Source of the DNA: Niallia taxi
GTDB taxonomy: Bacteria; Bacillota; Bacilli; Bacillales; Cytobacillaceae
Direction: 5' to 3'
NCBI RefSeq assembly: GCF_032818155.1
Contig: NZ_CP102589.1
Location: 668,001-732,000, forward strand
Length of the DNA stretch: 64,000 bases
Made by a program: the position numbers and the translations under genes
Notes under the pieces: generated by a model
What the model was told of the DNA's origin: nothing
Seen by the model: only the letters and a program-made list of their open reading frames with translations
Databases searched by the model: none
Part shown: positions 33,275 through 41,544 of the stretch, piece by piece
How positions within the stretch are numbered: position 1 is the first letter of the stretch
Layout of the letters: each line of letters starts with the position of its first letter

Positions 33275-34186
33275 ATGAGAGAGGAAGAAAACAAACGTAC
33301 TTCTCCAAAATCAAAAGTAAAGAATTTCTTTAAAAAGCGTTGGGCATTTCCAGCTGTTTATATCGCGAGTGCAGCTATTATTCTAACAGGTGTCCTTTGG
33401 TATCAAAACAGTGCAAATGAGACAGACAAGTTTAAGTATGATGCATCAAATCCATCAACACAGCTTGATGACGAACCAGCAGTACCAGTTACAAATGATG
33501 TAGAAAACTTCGCATGGCCAGTTAATGATCCAGATAATGTAATAACGCAAAAAGGCTTTTATGACAATAGCCAAAGTAAAGAAGAGCAAGTAAACTCTCT
33601 AGTGTTCTATGATAATGTGTATCAGCCAAATACTGGTGTAGATTTAAAAATGGAAGATAACAGTGAATTTGAAGTTCTAGCTTCATTGAGTGGAACAGTT
33701 ACAAAAGTATCTGAAGATTCTGTACTCGGTAACACTATTGAAATTGAACATGCAGATGGAATTAAAACATTCTATCAATCTGTGAAGGATATCCAGGTTA
33801 AAGAGGGAGACGAAGTGAAAAAGGGTCAATCTCTAGCTACATCTGGACAAAGCCTATATAACAAAGATGGCGGTGTCCACGTCCACTTTGAAATTCGCAA
33901 AGCAGATGTTGCTGTAAATCCTATCGACTATTTCAATAAATCTTTAGCTTCATTAGAAAAAGCCGATACATCTGAAGCAAGCCAAGCTACAGAGGAAAAT
34001 GAAGTGACAGAGGAAAATGCAACAGAAGAAGATGCTGTATCAGAGGATGCAACACAAGATGAGTCCAAAAAAGAAGTAAGTGATGAGTCAAAAGATGCAA
34101 CAAATACAGATGCTTCTGATGAATCAACAGATTCTTCAAGTGATGACGCTGCAGATGAAAGTACTTCAGCAGATCCAAATGCATAA
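33275..34186 (+). CDS. spoIIQ: Stage II sporulation protein Q (SpoIIQ, LytM-like)
   Basis: Forespore membrane protein of 303 residues that pairs with SpoIIIAH across the engulfment space. It has a short basic cytoplasmic tail, a membrane segment (about 25-44) and an M23/LytM-like domain (about 105-220). The distal zinc motif HVHFEIR is present. In the proximal motif, where active enzymes have HxGxD, the sequence is PNTGVDL, so the first His is replaced by Asn. As in B. subtilis SpoIIQ, the domain is probably not an active peptidase. The last 75 residues are low-complexity Ser/Thr/Asp/Glu, longer than in B. subtilis (283 residues in total). Confidence 0.95.
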   Translation: MREEENKRTSPKSKVKNFFKKRWAFPAVYIASAAIILTGVLWYQNSANETDKFKYDASNPSTQLDDEPAVPVTNDVENFAWPVNDPDNVITQKGFYDNSQSKEEQVNSLVFYDNVYQPNTGVDLKMEDNSEFEVLASLSGTVTKVSEDSVLGNTIEIEHADGIKTFYQSVKDIQVKEGDEVKKGQSLATSGQSLYNKDGGVHVHFEIRKADVAVNPIDYFNKSLASLEKADTSEASQATEENEVTEENATEEDAVSEDATQDESKKEVSDESKDATNTDASDESTDSSSDDAADESTSADPNA

Positions 34187-34198
34187 TGCTTGTGATGA

Positions 34199-34236
34199 GA
34201 AGTCCAATTCTTTCGACAGAATTGGACTTCTTTTTT
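34199..34236 (+). terminator. Terminator after spoIIQ
   Basis: GAAGTCCAATTCT / AGAATTGGACTTC perfect 13-bp stem followed by TTTTTT. Confidence 0.93.
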
Positions 34237-34301
34237 GTTATTTTAAAGACAAATTTCTCGGGAAATAACAGCAAGAAAAAGCATGATGTCTGGAATGAAC
34301 A

Positions 34302-34886
34302 TCATGCCTTATTTGCAATAACCTGCTTCTTTTTTAATTGAGTTGCTTGAACGATACGGAGAATTGTCAGGATGAGGACAGATGATCCTGTGAAGATATA
34401 GATGATAAGCATCCATATTGTCTGACTGTCTGTACCCATAAGAAATCCGTGACAGAGAGCTGCGTAAAATGTTGGGAAAGCAAGAAAATGAATGGCTTTC
34501 CACACCCTTTTTCCAAGCTTTTTCAGAAAGTCTGTTGATAGCACTAATAGCAGGAATCCGTAAAAGGCGAAAATGCCCAATGAAAGGGAGATGGCATTAT
34601 GTTCAACAGTAAATGGTATAAGAATATTAAAGATGGTATAAGAGGTGTAATCTGTATCAAATACTAAAACGAGACCATGAACCATTCCAAACAGCAGGCC
34701 GAACCAGCCTGTTGCCTCGTGAGTATTTAAGAGTATTTTTTGAGATTTTTTAGGAAATATCGGTAGTTTAAAGGTTAAACCTGTCAGCATAGAGATAAAC
34801 AGTAGTAAATAGGAAGTTATCGCTGCTGCCCTTGTTACGTTCCATATGCTGAATAAGTCACTAACATTGGAAATAATATCATTCAT
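34302..34886 (-). CDS. Ferric-reductase-like transmembrane protein
   Basis: Integral membrane protein of 194 residues with about five or six hydrophobic helices. Histidines in HEATGWFGLLFGMVHGLVLV and near FYAALCHGFLMG are placed like the heme ligands of ferric-reductase-like domains (as in MsrQ and NADPH oxidases). No flavin or NAD(P)H domain is attached. Its start overlaps the end of the upstream ApbE gene by 8 bases, so the two are coupled. The likely job is to pass electrons through the membrane to an extracytoplasmic flavoprotein; acceptor unknown. Confidence 0.82.
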   Translation of the reverse strand: MNDIISNVSDLFSIWNVTRAAAITSYLLLFISMLTGLTFKLPIFPKKSQKILLNTHEATGWFGLLFGMVHGLVLVFDTDYTSYTIFNILIPFTVEHNAISLSLGIFAFYGFLLLVLSTDFLKKLGKRVWKAIHFLAFPTFYAALCHGFLMGTDSQTIWMLIIYIFTGSSVLILTILRIVQATQLKKKQVIANKA

Positions 34887-35802
34887 ACTGTTTCACTCCT
34901 TCGTTTGTATATAAGTGTAAATTACCTCCTGACAGACATCGATTTTCCTCAGTCAGGACGATAAAAGCAATATTTTTATTTTCATTAAATCTTTTTAATC
35001 CTTCCTCCCAGCCAAGAATAAGCATGCATTTTGCAATTGCCTCTGCTTCTGTCAGCGTAGGGGCTATGACTGTTGCTTGAATTAAATTAGAGGCGCTTGG
35101 CATACCTGTCCTCGGATCAACGATATGATGATGCCTGCGCCCTCCTGCAGTTACCCAATTCCTTTTAACGATAGAGCTTGTCGCAATCCCTGCATCTCTG
35201 TGTAATTCAATAGAGGCAATGGTTTCTTCAGTGCGCCTTGGATGGTCAATCTTTACGACACGCTTTTTATATTCTAATCCCCATGCGCAAATATCTCCTC
35301 CTGCAGATATCGCACCTGTCCTTATCCCATCCTCCTGCAGCAGCTCTGCAATGCATTGTGCTGTCCAGCCTTTAGCAATGCCGCCTAAATCGATTTGGAT
35401 GTCCTGCTTTAAAGTTATACTCTTCATACCAGCATCGATTAATAGAGGGCGAATATTTGCGTTTAATGATGGTAATGCTTTTTCATCTGGATTTGCTTCT
35501 AGCAGTTCAAAGCTTCGGTCATAGCCGAGAGCGATAAGTTGTTTTCCTAAATAAGGATTATAGATGCCCTTTGTGACGGCATAGTAGAAGTCAGCTATCC
35601 TAATAGCCTCAAATAGAATAGAGGTACATAGGAAAGGGACATTTGTTGTATTGTTTAATTGAGACAGTTCACTTGTATGATTGAAACGTGATAATGTTCG
35701 TTCTGATTTCTTAAACAGGTGAGTGATTTTTCTTACAGATTCGTCTGGCAAATCGAATGTACGAATAGTTGTATTCATGCATGTGAAGGCTGTTTGCTGC
35801 AT
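34879..35802 (-). CDS. apbE: FAD:protein FMN transferase (ApbE family)
   Basis: This 307-residue protein matches ApbE enzymes, which attach FMN from FAD to Thr/Ser of exported target proteins. Signatures are IDLGGIAKGWTA, AISAGGDICAWG and HHHIVDPRTGMPS, with Mg2+-binding Asp residues. I see no clear signal peptide or lipobox at the N-terminus (MQQTAFTCMNTT), so its location is uncertain; the early cysteine is not in a hydrophobic context. It is flanked by a membrane reductase (overlapping) and a small exported protein 12 bases upstream, making a three-gene minus-strand unit. Confidence 0.9.
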   Translation of the reverse strand: MQQTAFTCMNTTIRTFDLPDESVRKITHLFKKSERTLSRFNHTSELSQLNNTTNVPFLCTSILFEAIRIADFYYAVTKGIYNPYLGKQLIALGYDRSFELLEANPDEKALPSLNANIRPLLIDAGMKSITLKQDIQIDLGGIAKGWTAQCIAELLQEDGIRTGAISAGGDICAWGLEYKKRVVKIDHPRRTEETIASIELHRDAGIATSSIVKRNWVTAGGRRHHHIVDPRTGMPSASNLIQATVIAPTLTEAEAIAKCMLILGWEEGLKRFNENKNIAFIVLTEENRCLSGGNLHLYTNEGVKQYE

Positions 35803-35814
35803 ATAATTATCCCC

Positions 35815-36267
35815 TTAAGATGAATGACTGCGCAGGTCTCCGCTTTCTGCGGTGCTACCGTTAGATGGAGGTGCTTGAAAACCTGAACCGCCGCTGAAAT
35901 TATTTGTTCCACTGTCAGGTGTTGTTGTATCCTCTGAGCCGCCACCTAGCGTTGAATCAGAGGAACTGTCACTGTCTCCTTGATAATCTCCTGCCCAAGA
36001 GTCGCTGCTGCCAGATCCGCCATCAGGTGTTGTGTAGCTGCCGCTGCTCCCATCTGAAGGTAGCTGACTGCTGCTGCCATCCTCCTGTGCAAAAGGGTTT
36101 TGACTGCTTGGTGTCTCACTTTGTTGCCCATTTGTATTTGGTTGATTATTATAGGCTGTTTGCTGGCTTGCTCCAGTTGAAGTTGTTCCGTTTAAAAAAC
36201 CAATAAATCCTGTAAAAGCTGCAACGCTGGATAGACCTATGATCCACTTTGTTTTTTTAGGTGCCAT
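35815..36267 (-). CDS. Ser/Gly-rich exported small protein next to ApbE
   Basis: I do not recognise this 150-residue protein. A basic start is followed by a membrane helix (about 9-26) and then a low-complexity Ser/Gly/Asp/Gln/Thr tail with no folded domain. Just after the helix it has STGASQQTAY, which resembles the TGAS/SGAT core at which ApbE attaches FMN, although the Asp usually found three residues earlier is absent. It is the first gene of the ApbE-reductase unit and may be its substrate or partner. The start is ATG 36267 with GAGGGAAATT upstream; TTG 36273 is an alternative. Confidence 0.7.
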   Translation of the reverse strand: MAPKKTKWIIGLSSVAAFTGFIGFLNGTTSTGASQQTAYNNQPNTNGQQSETPSSQNPFAQEDGSSSQLPSDGSSGSYTTPDGGSGSSDSWAGDYQGDSDSSSDSTLGGGSEDTTTPDSGTNNFSGGSGFQAPPSNGSTAESGDLRSHSS

Positions 36268-36273
36268 ATGCAA

Positions 36274-36671
36274 TTTCCCTCGTTTCTTTTGTCATTATTT
36301 GCTTAAAAAGGATTGTACGAAAGTTTCCTTAATTAATTCTTAAGCAGTAGATAGATTTTTATATAAGTAAGAGAAAAAAGAAGTAAACCTTGTTCCTATT
36401 CAAAATTTTCTGCATAAACTTTGACCCAAGCTAATAAACTGTTACAAACCTTACAAAGTTGAAGTTTGGAGTGAGGAATCGTTATAGATAAATGGATATG
36501 TAGTCGAGGACATGTTTAATCACGATAAGATCAGAAAGCGTTGAGCTGTCTGCCGCATGAGAGTTAGAGAGTTATCCATGAAAGGAAACGTGCGGGATGA
36601 AGAATTTCGATGAAGCGAAGAGCGAGTCTCATTTCACACTTCTCACATCCAATTTAGGGAGGGCGAGTGGT
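36274..36671. other. Intergenic region between the ApbE unit and spoIIID
   Basis: About 400 bases between divergent transcription units. I see no gene and no confident promoter. GGACATG (36508-36514) is one base from the SpoIIID site GGACAAG, and spoIIID is autoregulated in B. subtilis. TTATCCATG near 36572 is a lone imperfect DnaA-box-like sequence. Confidence 0.4.
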
Positions 36672-36944
36672 GTGCACGATTACATCAAAGAGAGAACTAT
36701 CAAGATTGGAAAGTATATCGTGGAGACGAGGAAAACAGTTCGCGTTATTGCGAAGGAGTTTGGCGTATCCAAAAGTACAGTCCATAAGGATTTAACAGAA
36801 AGGCTTCCTGAAATAAACCCGGATTTGGCAAACGAAGTGAAGGAAATTCTTGATTATCATAAATCAATCAGACATCTTCGCGGTGGGGAAGCAACAAAAA
36901 TGAAGTACAAGAAGGAAGAGTTGGAAGGGGAAACAGTACAATAA
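36672..36944 (+). CDS. spoIIID: Sporulation transcription factor SpoIIID
   Basis: This 90-residue helix-turn-helix protein switches mother-cell transcription from sigma-E to sigma-K genes. The recognition motif is VRVIAKEFGVSKSTVHKDLTER (split as VIAKEFGVSKSTVHKD), and the basic C-terminal region is YHKSIRHLRGGEATKMKYKKE. The start is GTG 36672 (MHDYIKERTIKIGKYIVE), preceded by GGGAGG and identical to the known N-terminus; the frame extends upstream to 36597 but those 25 residues are not part of the family. Confidence 0.96.
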   Translation: MHDYIKERTIKIGKYIVETRKTVRVIAKEFGVSKSTVHKDLTERLPEINPDLANEVKEILDYHKSIRHLRGGEATKMKYKKEELEGETVQ

Positions 36945-36986
36945 GACAGAAAATAAATCAGACATCAAAAGGTAAGCACACTTTTA

Positions 36987-37024
36987 TCTATCGATGGAGG
37001 AAATAACCAACCTCCATCGGTAGA
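36987..37024. repeat. 14-bp stem hairpin downstream of spoIIID
   Basis: TCTATCGATGGAGG pairs with CCTCCATCGGTAGA (one wobble) across the loop AAATAACCAA. No T tract follows on the plus strand; a T-rich stretch precedes it. It is followed 24 bases later by a regular terminator. Confidence 0.65.
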
Positions 37025-37047
37025 AGAAATAAATAATGTAATTTCCG

Positions 37048-37071
37048 GACTTAGCAGGCTAAGTCTTTTTT
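37048..37071 (+). terminator. Terminator downstream of spoIIID
   Basis: GACTTAG-cagg-CTAAGTC followed by TTTTTT. Confidence 0.85.
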
Positions 37072-37584
37072 ATATATACATAATTTTAGGTATCTAACAC
37101 AGACTTGTTTCCTAAGCAGTTATATAACAGATAGCTAATTAGAAATAAGCTAATCGTTTAAACGAACAAATATGAAAAATTTACATATAAAAATAAGAAA
37201 AAATACGCATATTTTTGACAAATAGTTACTTCTTTCGTCAACGGTATGATAGAATAGAAAATTAGAGTAGGGCTAATGCAAATCTTGCTGTAATAAGGTT
37301 AGAGGGCTTGTGAAGTGTTAGACATACGCTTATCATAAATGAAATTTAGGAAATTTGTAGCAGTTGTATTTTATATCGAACAACTGTTCTTCTTTCTGTC
37401 ATAGTATTGCTCCTGAATGGTTAAAATAATCCGCTTATTGAATGCTTACATAATTTTAATGAAACTCGGTCCGCTTTTTTGCGTTTAAATAATGGGAGAA
37501 AATTAACTTTTCATGTAAAGGTCTGTTTATAAAAACAACAAATTGAAAAAACTGAATAATAGCTATAAGGAGGAAGTGTAAAAA
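37072..37584 (+). other. Long intergenic region before mbl
   Basis: 513 bases with no credible gene. TTGACA at 37215-37220 is followed by TATGAT (37245) and TAGAAT (37250), but the spacers (24 and 29) are too long for a normal sigma-A promoter. Several AT-rich stretches; no strong hairpin. The mbl promoter and leader must lie here. Confidence 0.5.
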
Positions 37585-38586
37585 ATGTTCGCTAGAGATA
37601 TTGGTATTGACTTAGGAACAGCAAATGTATTGATTCATGTTAAAGGGAAGGGTATCGTTTTAAACGAGCCATCGGTTGTAGCATTAGACAAAAACTCAGG
37701 CAGAGTGCTTGCAGTCGGAGAAGAAGCACGCCGCATGGTTGGACGTACGCCAGGCAATATCGTAGCAATCCGCCCGTTAAAGGATGGGGTTATTGCAGAT
37801 TTCGACGTAACAGAGTCCATGCTAAAGCATTTTATTAATAAGCTGAATGTTAAAGGATTTTTGTCAAAGCCTCGCATTCTTATTTGCTGCCCAACTAACA
37901 TTACAAGTGTTGAGCAAAAAGCAATTAAAGAAGCAGCGGAAAAAAGCGGCGGTAAAAAGATATACTTAGAGGAAGAACCAAAAGTTGCTGCAATCGGAGC
38001 AGGAATGGATATCTTCCAGCCAAGCGGTAATATGGTAGTAGATATCGGTGGAGGAACAACAGATGTAGCAGTTCTATCTATGGGTGATATCGTAACTTCC
38101 TCCAGCATTAAAATGGCAGGAGATAAGTTCGACAGTGAAATTCTGCAATACGTTAAAAGAGAGTACAAGCTGTTAATTGGCGAAAGAACAGCAGAAAACA
38201 TCAAGATTAATATTGGAACTGTTTTCCCTGGTGCGCGTAAAGAAGAAATGGAAATTCGCGGACGTGATATGGTTTCTGGTCTTCCAAGAACGATTACGGT
38301 TCATTCAGAGGAAATTGAGCAAGCGTTAAGAGAGTCTGTGACAGTTATCGTACAAGCTGCTAAGAGTGTTCTTGAAAGAACTCCTCCTGAGCTTTCAGCT
38401 GATATTATTGACAGAGGCGTTATTTTGACAGGAGGCGGCGCTCTTCTTCACGGAATAGACATGCTGCTTGCTGATGAATTGAAGGTTCCTGTTTTAATTG
38501 CAGAAAATCCTATGGATTGTGTTGCGATTGGAACAGGCATCATGCTTGATAATATTGACCGTTTGCCAAAAAGAAAGCTAGGATAA
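37585..38586 (+). CDS. mbl: MreB-like cell-shape protein Mbl
   Basis: Actin-like protein of 333 residues that directs sidewall peptidoglycan synthesis. The nucleotide-binding motifs are DIGIDLGTANVLIHVKGKGI (phosphate 1), VVDIGGGTTDVAVLSMG (phosphate 2) and GVILTGGGALLHGID (adenosine). An N-terminal amphipathic FARDIGID is typical. Position after spoIIID and residues such as FLSKPRILICCPTNITSVEQ identify Mbl rather than MreB or MreBH. AAGGAGGAAG precedes the ATG. Confidence 0.95.
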   Translation: MFARDIGIDLGTANVLIHVKGKGIVLNEPSVVALDKNSGRVLAVGEEARRMVGRTPGNIVAIRPLKDGVIADFDVTESMLKHFINKLNVKGFLSKPRILICCPTNITSVEQKAIKEAAEKSGGKKIYLEEEPKVAAIGAGMDIFQPSGNMVVDIGGGTTDVAVLSMGDIVTSSSIKMAGDKFDSEILQYVKREYKLLIGERTAENIKINIGTVFPGARKEEMEIRGRDMVSGLPRTITVHSEEIEQALRESVTVIVQAAKSVLERTPPELSADIIDRGVILTGGGALLHGIDMLLADELKVPVLIAENPMDCVAIGTGIMLDNIDRLPKRKLG

Positions 38587-38608
38587 GCTGCTTTCTACTG
38601 ATATTTTT

Positions 38609-38656
38609 AATAAAAAAGTCGGCTGCCCACATTGGAAGCCGACTTTTTTTATTAAA
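38609..38656 (+). terminator. Terminator after mbl
   Basis: AATAAAAAAGTCGGCT / AGCCGACTTTTTTTATT, usable in both directions. Confidence 0.92.
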
Positions 38657-38681
38657 TTTTTCATTTTGCATTAAATTCCAT

Positions 38682-38708
38682 TAGATATTTGCAAATAACT
38701 TCCGATAT
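38682..38708 (+). promoter_or_regulatory. Candidate sigma-D promoter of flhO-flhP
   Basis: TAGA (38682-38685), 15 bases, TCCGATAT (38701-38708). This differs from the sigma-D consensus TAAA-N15-GCCGATAT at one base in each element. flhO-flhP is a sigma-D (motility) operon in B. subtilis. The leader would be about 130 bases. Confidence 0.6.
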
Positions 38709-38846
38709 AATAAAGGATGAAGTTTACATGCAAGATATGACGTTATTCAACAAATTACTACAAAGATAACAGGAACTTATTTTATAATATATATATAGAC
38801 TGACTAAAAAAAGAGCACAAAGATATTAAAGAAATGGGGACAGTAT

Positions 38847-39662
38847 ATGTTTAAAGGATTTTATACTGCGGCATCGGGAATGTTGGCACAGCAAAGAAGA
38901 ACAGAAATGCTGACAAATAACATGGCAAACAGTAATACACCAGGATATAAGGCAGATCAATCTGCAGTCCGCACCTTCCCAGATTTGCTGCAGCAAACCG
39001 TTGACACATATTCACAAAACGGGAAAACTACTAAGTCAACGATTGGCTCATTAGGGACTGGAGTGTATATGCAAGAAGCTATCCCAACATTTACTCAGGG
39101 TGATATTACACAAACAGACTTGAAAACAGACATCGCCTTGGTGAATATAAATGTTCCTGGAGATGACAATAATACTGCAGGCTCAATTTTCTTTAATATC
39201 CAAGATGCGAATGGTGAAACAAAATATACTCGCAACGGAAATTTCACTCTTGATGGCCAAGGGTATTTAACAACGGGAAGCGGTTTGTATGTTTTAGATG
39301 AAAATAATGAACGCATTCAGCTACCAGATGATAATTTTACTGTGTCAAATGAGGGTATTTTAACATCAAGTGCTGGGAATTATCGTCTTGGTGTAAGCTA
39401 TACAGCTGATCCTAAATCACTTGTGAAAGAAGGAGACGGCCTATTCCGGGCTGAAAATGGCCAGGCGCTTGAAAATGCGTATACAGCAGGTGGCGTTTCA
39501 TTTCAATTGAAGCAAAACTTCTTGGAAAGCTCTAATGTCGATGCGAGCAGGACGATGACAGACATGATGTCTGCATACCGTTCATTTGAAGCAAATCAGA
39601 AAATTCTTCAAGCATATGACAAAAGCATGGATAAAGCCGCAAACGAAATAGGAAAAGTATAA
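38847..39662 (+). CDS. flhO: Flagellar hook-basal body protein FlhO
   Basis: This 271-residue FlgF/FlgG-family rod protein has the N-terminal signature GFYTAASGMLAQQRRTEMLTNNMANSNTPGYK (split as MLTNNMANSNTPGYKAD), central domain and the C-terminal SSNVDASRTMTDMMSAYRSFEANQKILQAYD helix. FlhO forms part of the distal rod in B. subtilis. Next to mbl and followed by flhP after 47 bases, as in B. subtilis. No other flagellar genes are in the window. Confidence 0.93.
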   Translation: MFKGFYTAASGMLAQQRRTEMLTNNMANSNTPGYKADQSAVRTFPDLLQQTVDTYSQNGKTTKSTIGSLGTGVYMQEAIPTFTQGDITQTDLKTDIALVNINVPGDDNNTAGSIFFNIQDANGETKYTRNGNFTLDGQGYLTTGSGLYVLDENNERIQLPDDNFTVSNEGILTSSAGNYRLGVSYTADPKSLVKEGDGLFRAENGQALENAYTAGGVSFQLKQNFLESSNVDASRTMTDMMSAYRSFEANQKILQAYDKSMDKAANEIGKV

Positions 39663-39709
39663 TAGCAGCCCATTTAGGAGAAGCAGCCCAATAAGGGGGA
39701 GAGAATGAT

Positions 39710-40552
39710 ATGAACAGAACTATGCTTATTGCTACAAATACATTGACACAATTGCAAAAACAAATGGATACAATCAGCAATAATATTGCCAATGTCGATA
39801 CGAATGGCTATAAGAAAAAAAATGCTACATTCACTGATTTGCTTGTACAACAGGTTAATAACCAAAAGGATACGACACAGGAGGTTAACCGCCAGACACC
39901 AAACGGTATAAGACAAGGTAACGGAGCAAAGATAGCGCAAACCCAAACGGTTATGACACAAGGCGCATTAAAAACAACAAACCGCCAATTGGATACTGCA
40001 TTTACGTCAGAAGGGCAGCTTTATCGTGTACTTGTGCAAAATGGCCAGAATTCAGAGGTACAGTATACAAGAGATGGCGCCTTCTACTTAACGCCAGTAT
40101 CGAATACAGAAAACATGCTTGTCACAAAACAGGGATATGCAGTGCTTGATGAAAATAATAATCCGATTATGCTCAATAAAGATGTGAATGAGTACTCCTT
40201 ATCTAAAACAGGAACACTTCTTGCTAAGCTTAACAATGGCCAGACACAAAACGTTAATCTTGGTGTATCTGCTGTCAACTATCCTCAATTCCTCGAAAAG
40301 AAAGGTGATAACCTGTTTGGGTTGCCTACTAACTTAGATGAGCTTAACATGACAAGAGATCAAGTGCTGACTGATTTGGATGGAGCACTTCGAGGTGGGG
40401 TTGCTGTCTCACAGAATGTTCTTGAACAGTCAAATGTTGATTTGAGCAAGGAAATGGTTAACTTGATGTCGACACAGCGCTCCTATCAGTTTCAATCAAA
40501 AGCTATCACAATGGCTGACCAGATGATGGGGCTAGTGAATGAGATACGCTAA
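39710..40552 (+). CDS. flhP: Flagellar hook-basal body protein FlhP
   Basis: This 280-residue paralog of FlhO has N-terminal LQKQMDTISNNIANVDTNGYK and C-terminal EQSNVDLSKEMVNLMSTQRSYQFQSKAI motifs of axial flagellar proteins. FlhP is required for hook completion in B. subtilis. GGGGGAGAG precedes the ATG. The following EpuA-like gene starts 15 bases later, suggesting readthrough. Confidence 0.93.
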   Translation: MNRTMLIATNTLTQLQKQMDTISNNIANVDTNGYKKKNATFTDLLVQQVNNQKDTTQEVNRQTPNGIRQGNGAKIAQTQTVMTQGALKTTNRQLDTAFTSEGQLYRVLVQNGQNSEVQYTRDGAFYLTPVSNTENMLVTKQGYAVLDENNNPIMLNKDVNEYSLSKTGTLLAKLNNGQTQNVNLGVSAVNYPQFLEKKGDNLFGLPTNLDELNMTRDQVLTDLDGALRGGVAVSQNVLEQSNVDLSKEMVNLMSTQRSYQFQSKAITMADQMMGLVNEIR

Positions 40553-40567
40553 GAGGGAGATTAAATA

Positions 40568-40849
40568 ATGTCAGCTAATACAAGCAGTCAAGAATTGATA
40601 AAAACACGAGAGCAGTTAAGGGAAGAGCGCGAAGAAAACAACCAACAAGAGAAGCCTTCTTCCAAAAGGCTTGGCAGAGTCCGGATGATTCCGATTTGGC
40701 TACGTTTAATCATAGTTATTGCCTTGATTTGTGTCAGCCTGACTGCAGGAGCTGTAATCGGTTATAGTGTAATTGGAAACGGAAAAGCAGGCGACACGTT
40801 CAAAAAAAATACATGGACACATATAATCGATCTTGTTGATAAAGAATAG
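40568..40849 (+). CDS. EpuA-type membrane protein, annotated as RNA polymerase subunit beta-like
   Basis: This 93-residue protein has a charged N-terminus rich in Glu/Lys/Gln, one membrane helix (about 47-67) and the tail GKAGDTFKKNTWTHIIDLVDKE. This pattern matches the PF11772/EpuA family, usually listed as DNA-directed RNA polymerase subunit beta by name only. It is a small membrane protein of unknown role. It follows flhP and precedes fabZ. Confidence 0.8.
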   Translation: MSANTSSQELIKTREQLREEREENNQQEKPSSKRLGRVRMIPIWLRLIIVIALICVSLTAGAVIGYSVIGNGKAGDTFKKNTWTHIIDLVDKE

Positions 40850-40950
40850 GCATATAAATATTTTTAAAAAGGAAGGGGATTTCCCTTCCTTTTTTATAAG
40901 ATAATTTAGTACAATTATACATAACCACATATTAGTAGGAGGTCATAATT

Positions 40951-41385
40951 ATGTTAGACATAAATCAAATTAAAGAAATCATTCCTCATCGTTACCCATT
41001 TTTGCTGGTCGATCGTATTTTAGAGGTTGAGGAAGGCAAGCGTGCAGTCGGAATTAAAAATGTTTCTGCAAATGAAGAGTATTTCAATGGACATTTTCCA
41101 GAATTCCCTGTAATGCCAGGTGTGCTTATTGTTGAAGCTTTAGCACAAGTAGGTGCGGTGGCAATGCTTATTAAAGAGGAAAACAAAGGAAGACTTGCTT
41201 TCTTCGCAGGTGTGGACAACTGCCGTTTTAAAAAGCAAGTATCGCCTGGTGATCAGCTTCGTCTTGAAGTGGAAATGACACGAGTGCGCGGAAACTTTGG
41301 CAAAGGAAAGTGTGTTGCTACAGTTGACGGCGAAATCGCTTGTGAAGCAGAAATTATGTTCGCGTTAGGCGACAAGAAGGAATAA
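40951..41385 (+). CDS. fabZ: 3-hydroxyacyl-[acyl-carrier-protein] dehydratase
   Basis: This 144-residue hot-dog-fold enzyme dehydrates 3-hydroxyacyl-ACP in fatty acid elongation. Signatures are [14 protein letters not shown] with an active-site His region, and the catalytic His/Glu segment [22 protein letters not shown] (split as [13 protein letters not shown] and EALAQ). AGGAGGTCATAATT precedes the ATG. Position after flhOP corresponds to B. subtilis ywpB. Confidence 0.96.
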   Translation: MLDINQIKEIIPHRYPFLLVDRILEVEEGKRAVGIKNVSANEEYFNGHFPEFPVMPGVLIVEALAQVGAVAMLIKEENKGRLAFFAGVDNCRFKKQVSPGDQLRLEVEMTRVRGNFGKGKCVATVDGEIACEAEIMFALGDKKE

Positions 41386-41386
41386 T

Positions 41387-41437
41387 AAAAAAGGCATTAG
41401 ACACAGCTTAAAGGCTGGTGTTTAATGCCTTTTTTTA
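41387..41437 (+). terminator. Terminator after fabZ
   Basis: AAAAAAGGCATTA / TAATGCCTTTTTTT with an inner ACAC-AGC/GCT-GTGT pairing. Confidence 0.9.
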
Positions 41438-41544
41438 TAAAATTTTGGGAACGTACAATATCATGTAAGTTGTTCTTATTCTTGGACAAAATATCTATTG
41501 ACCGTTAGTGGTCATTAAATTTGTAAGGAAAAGGGGACAATACA

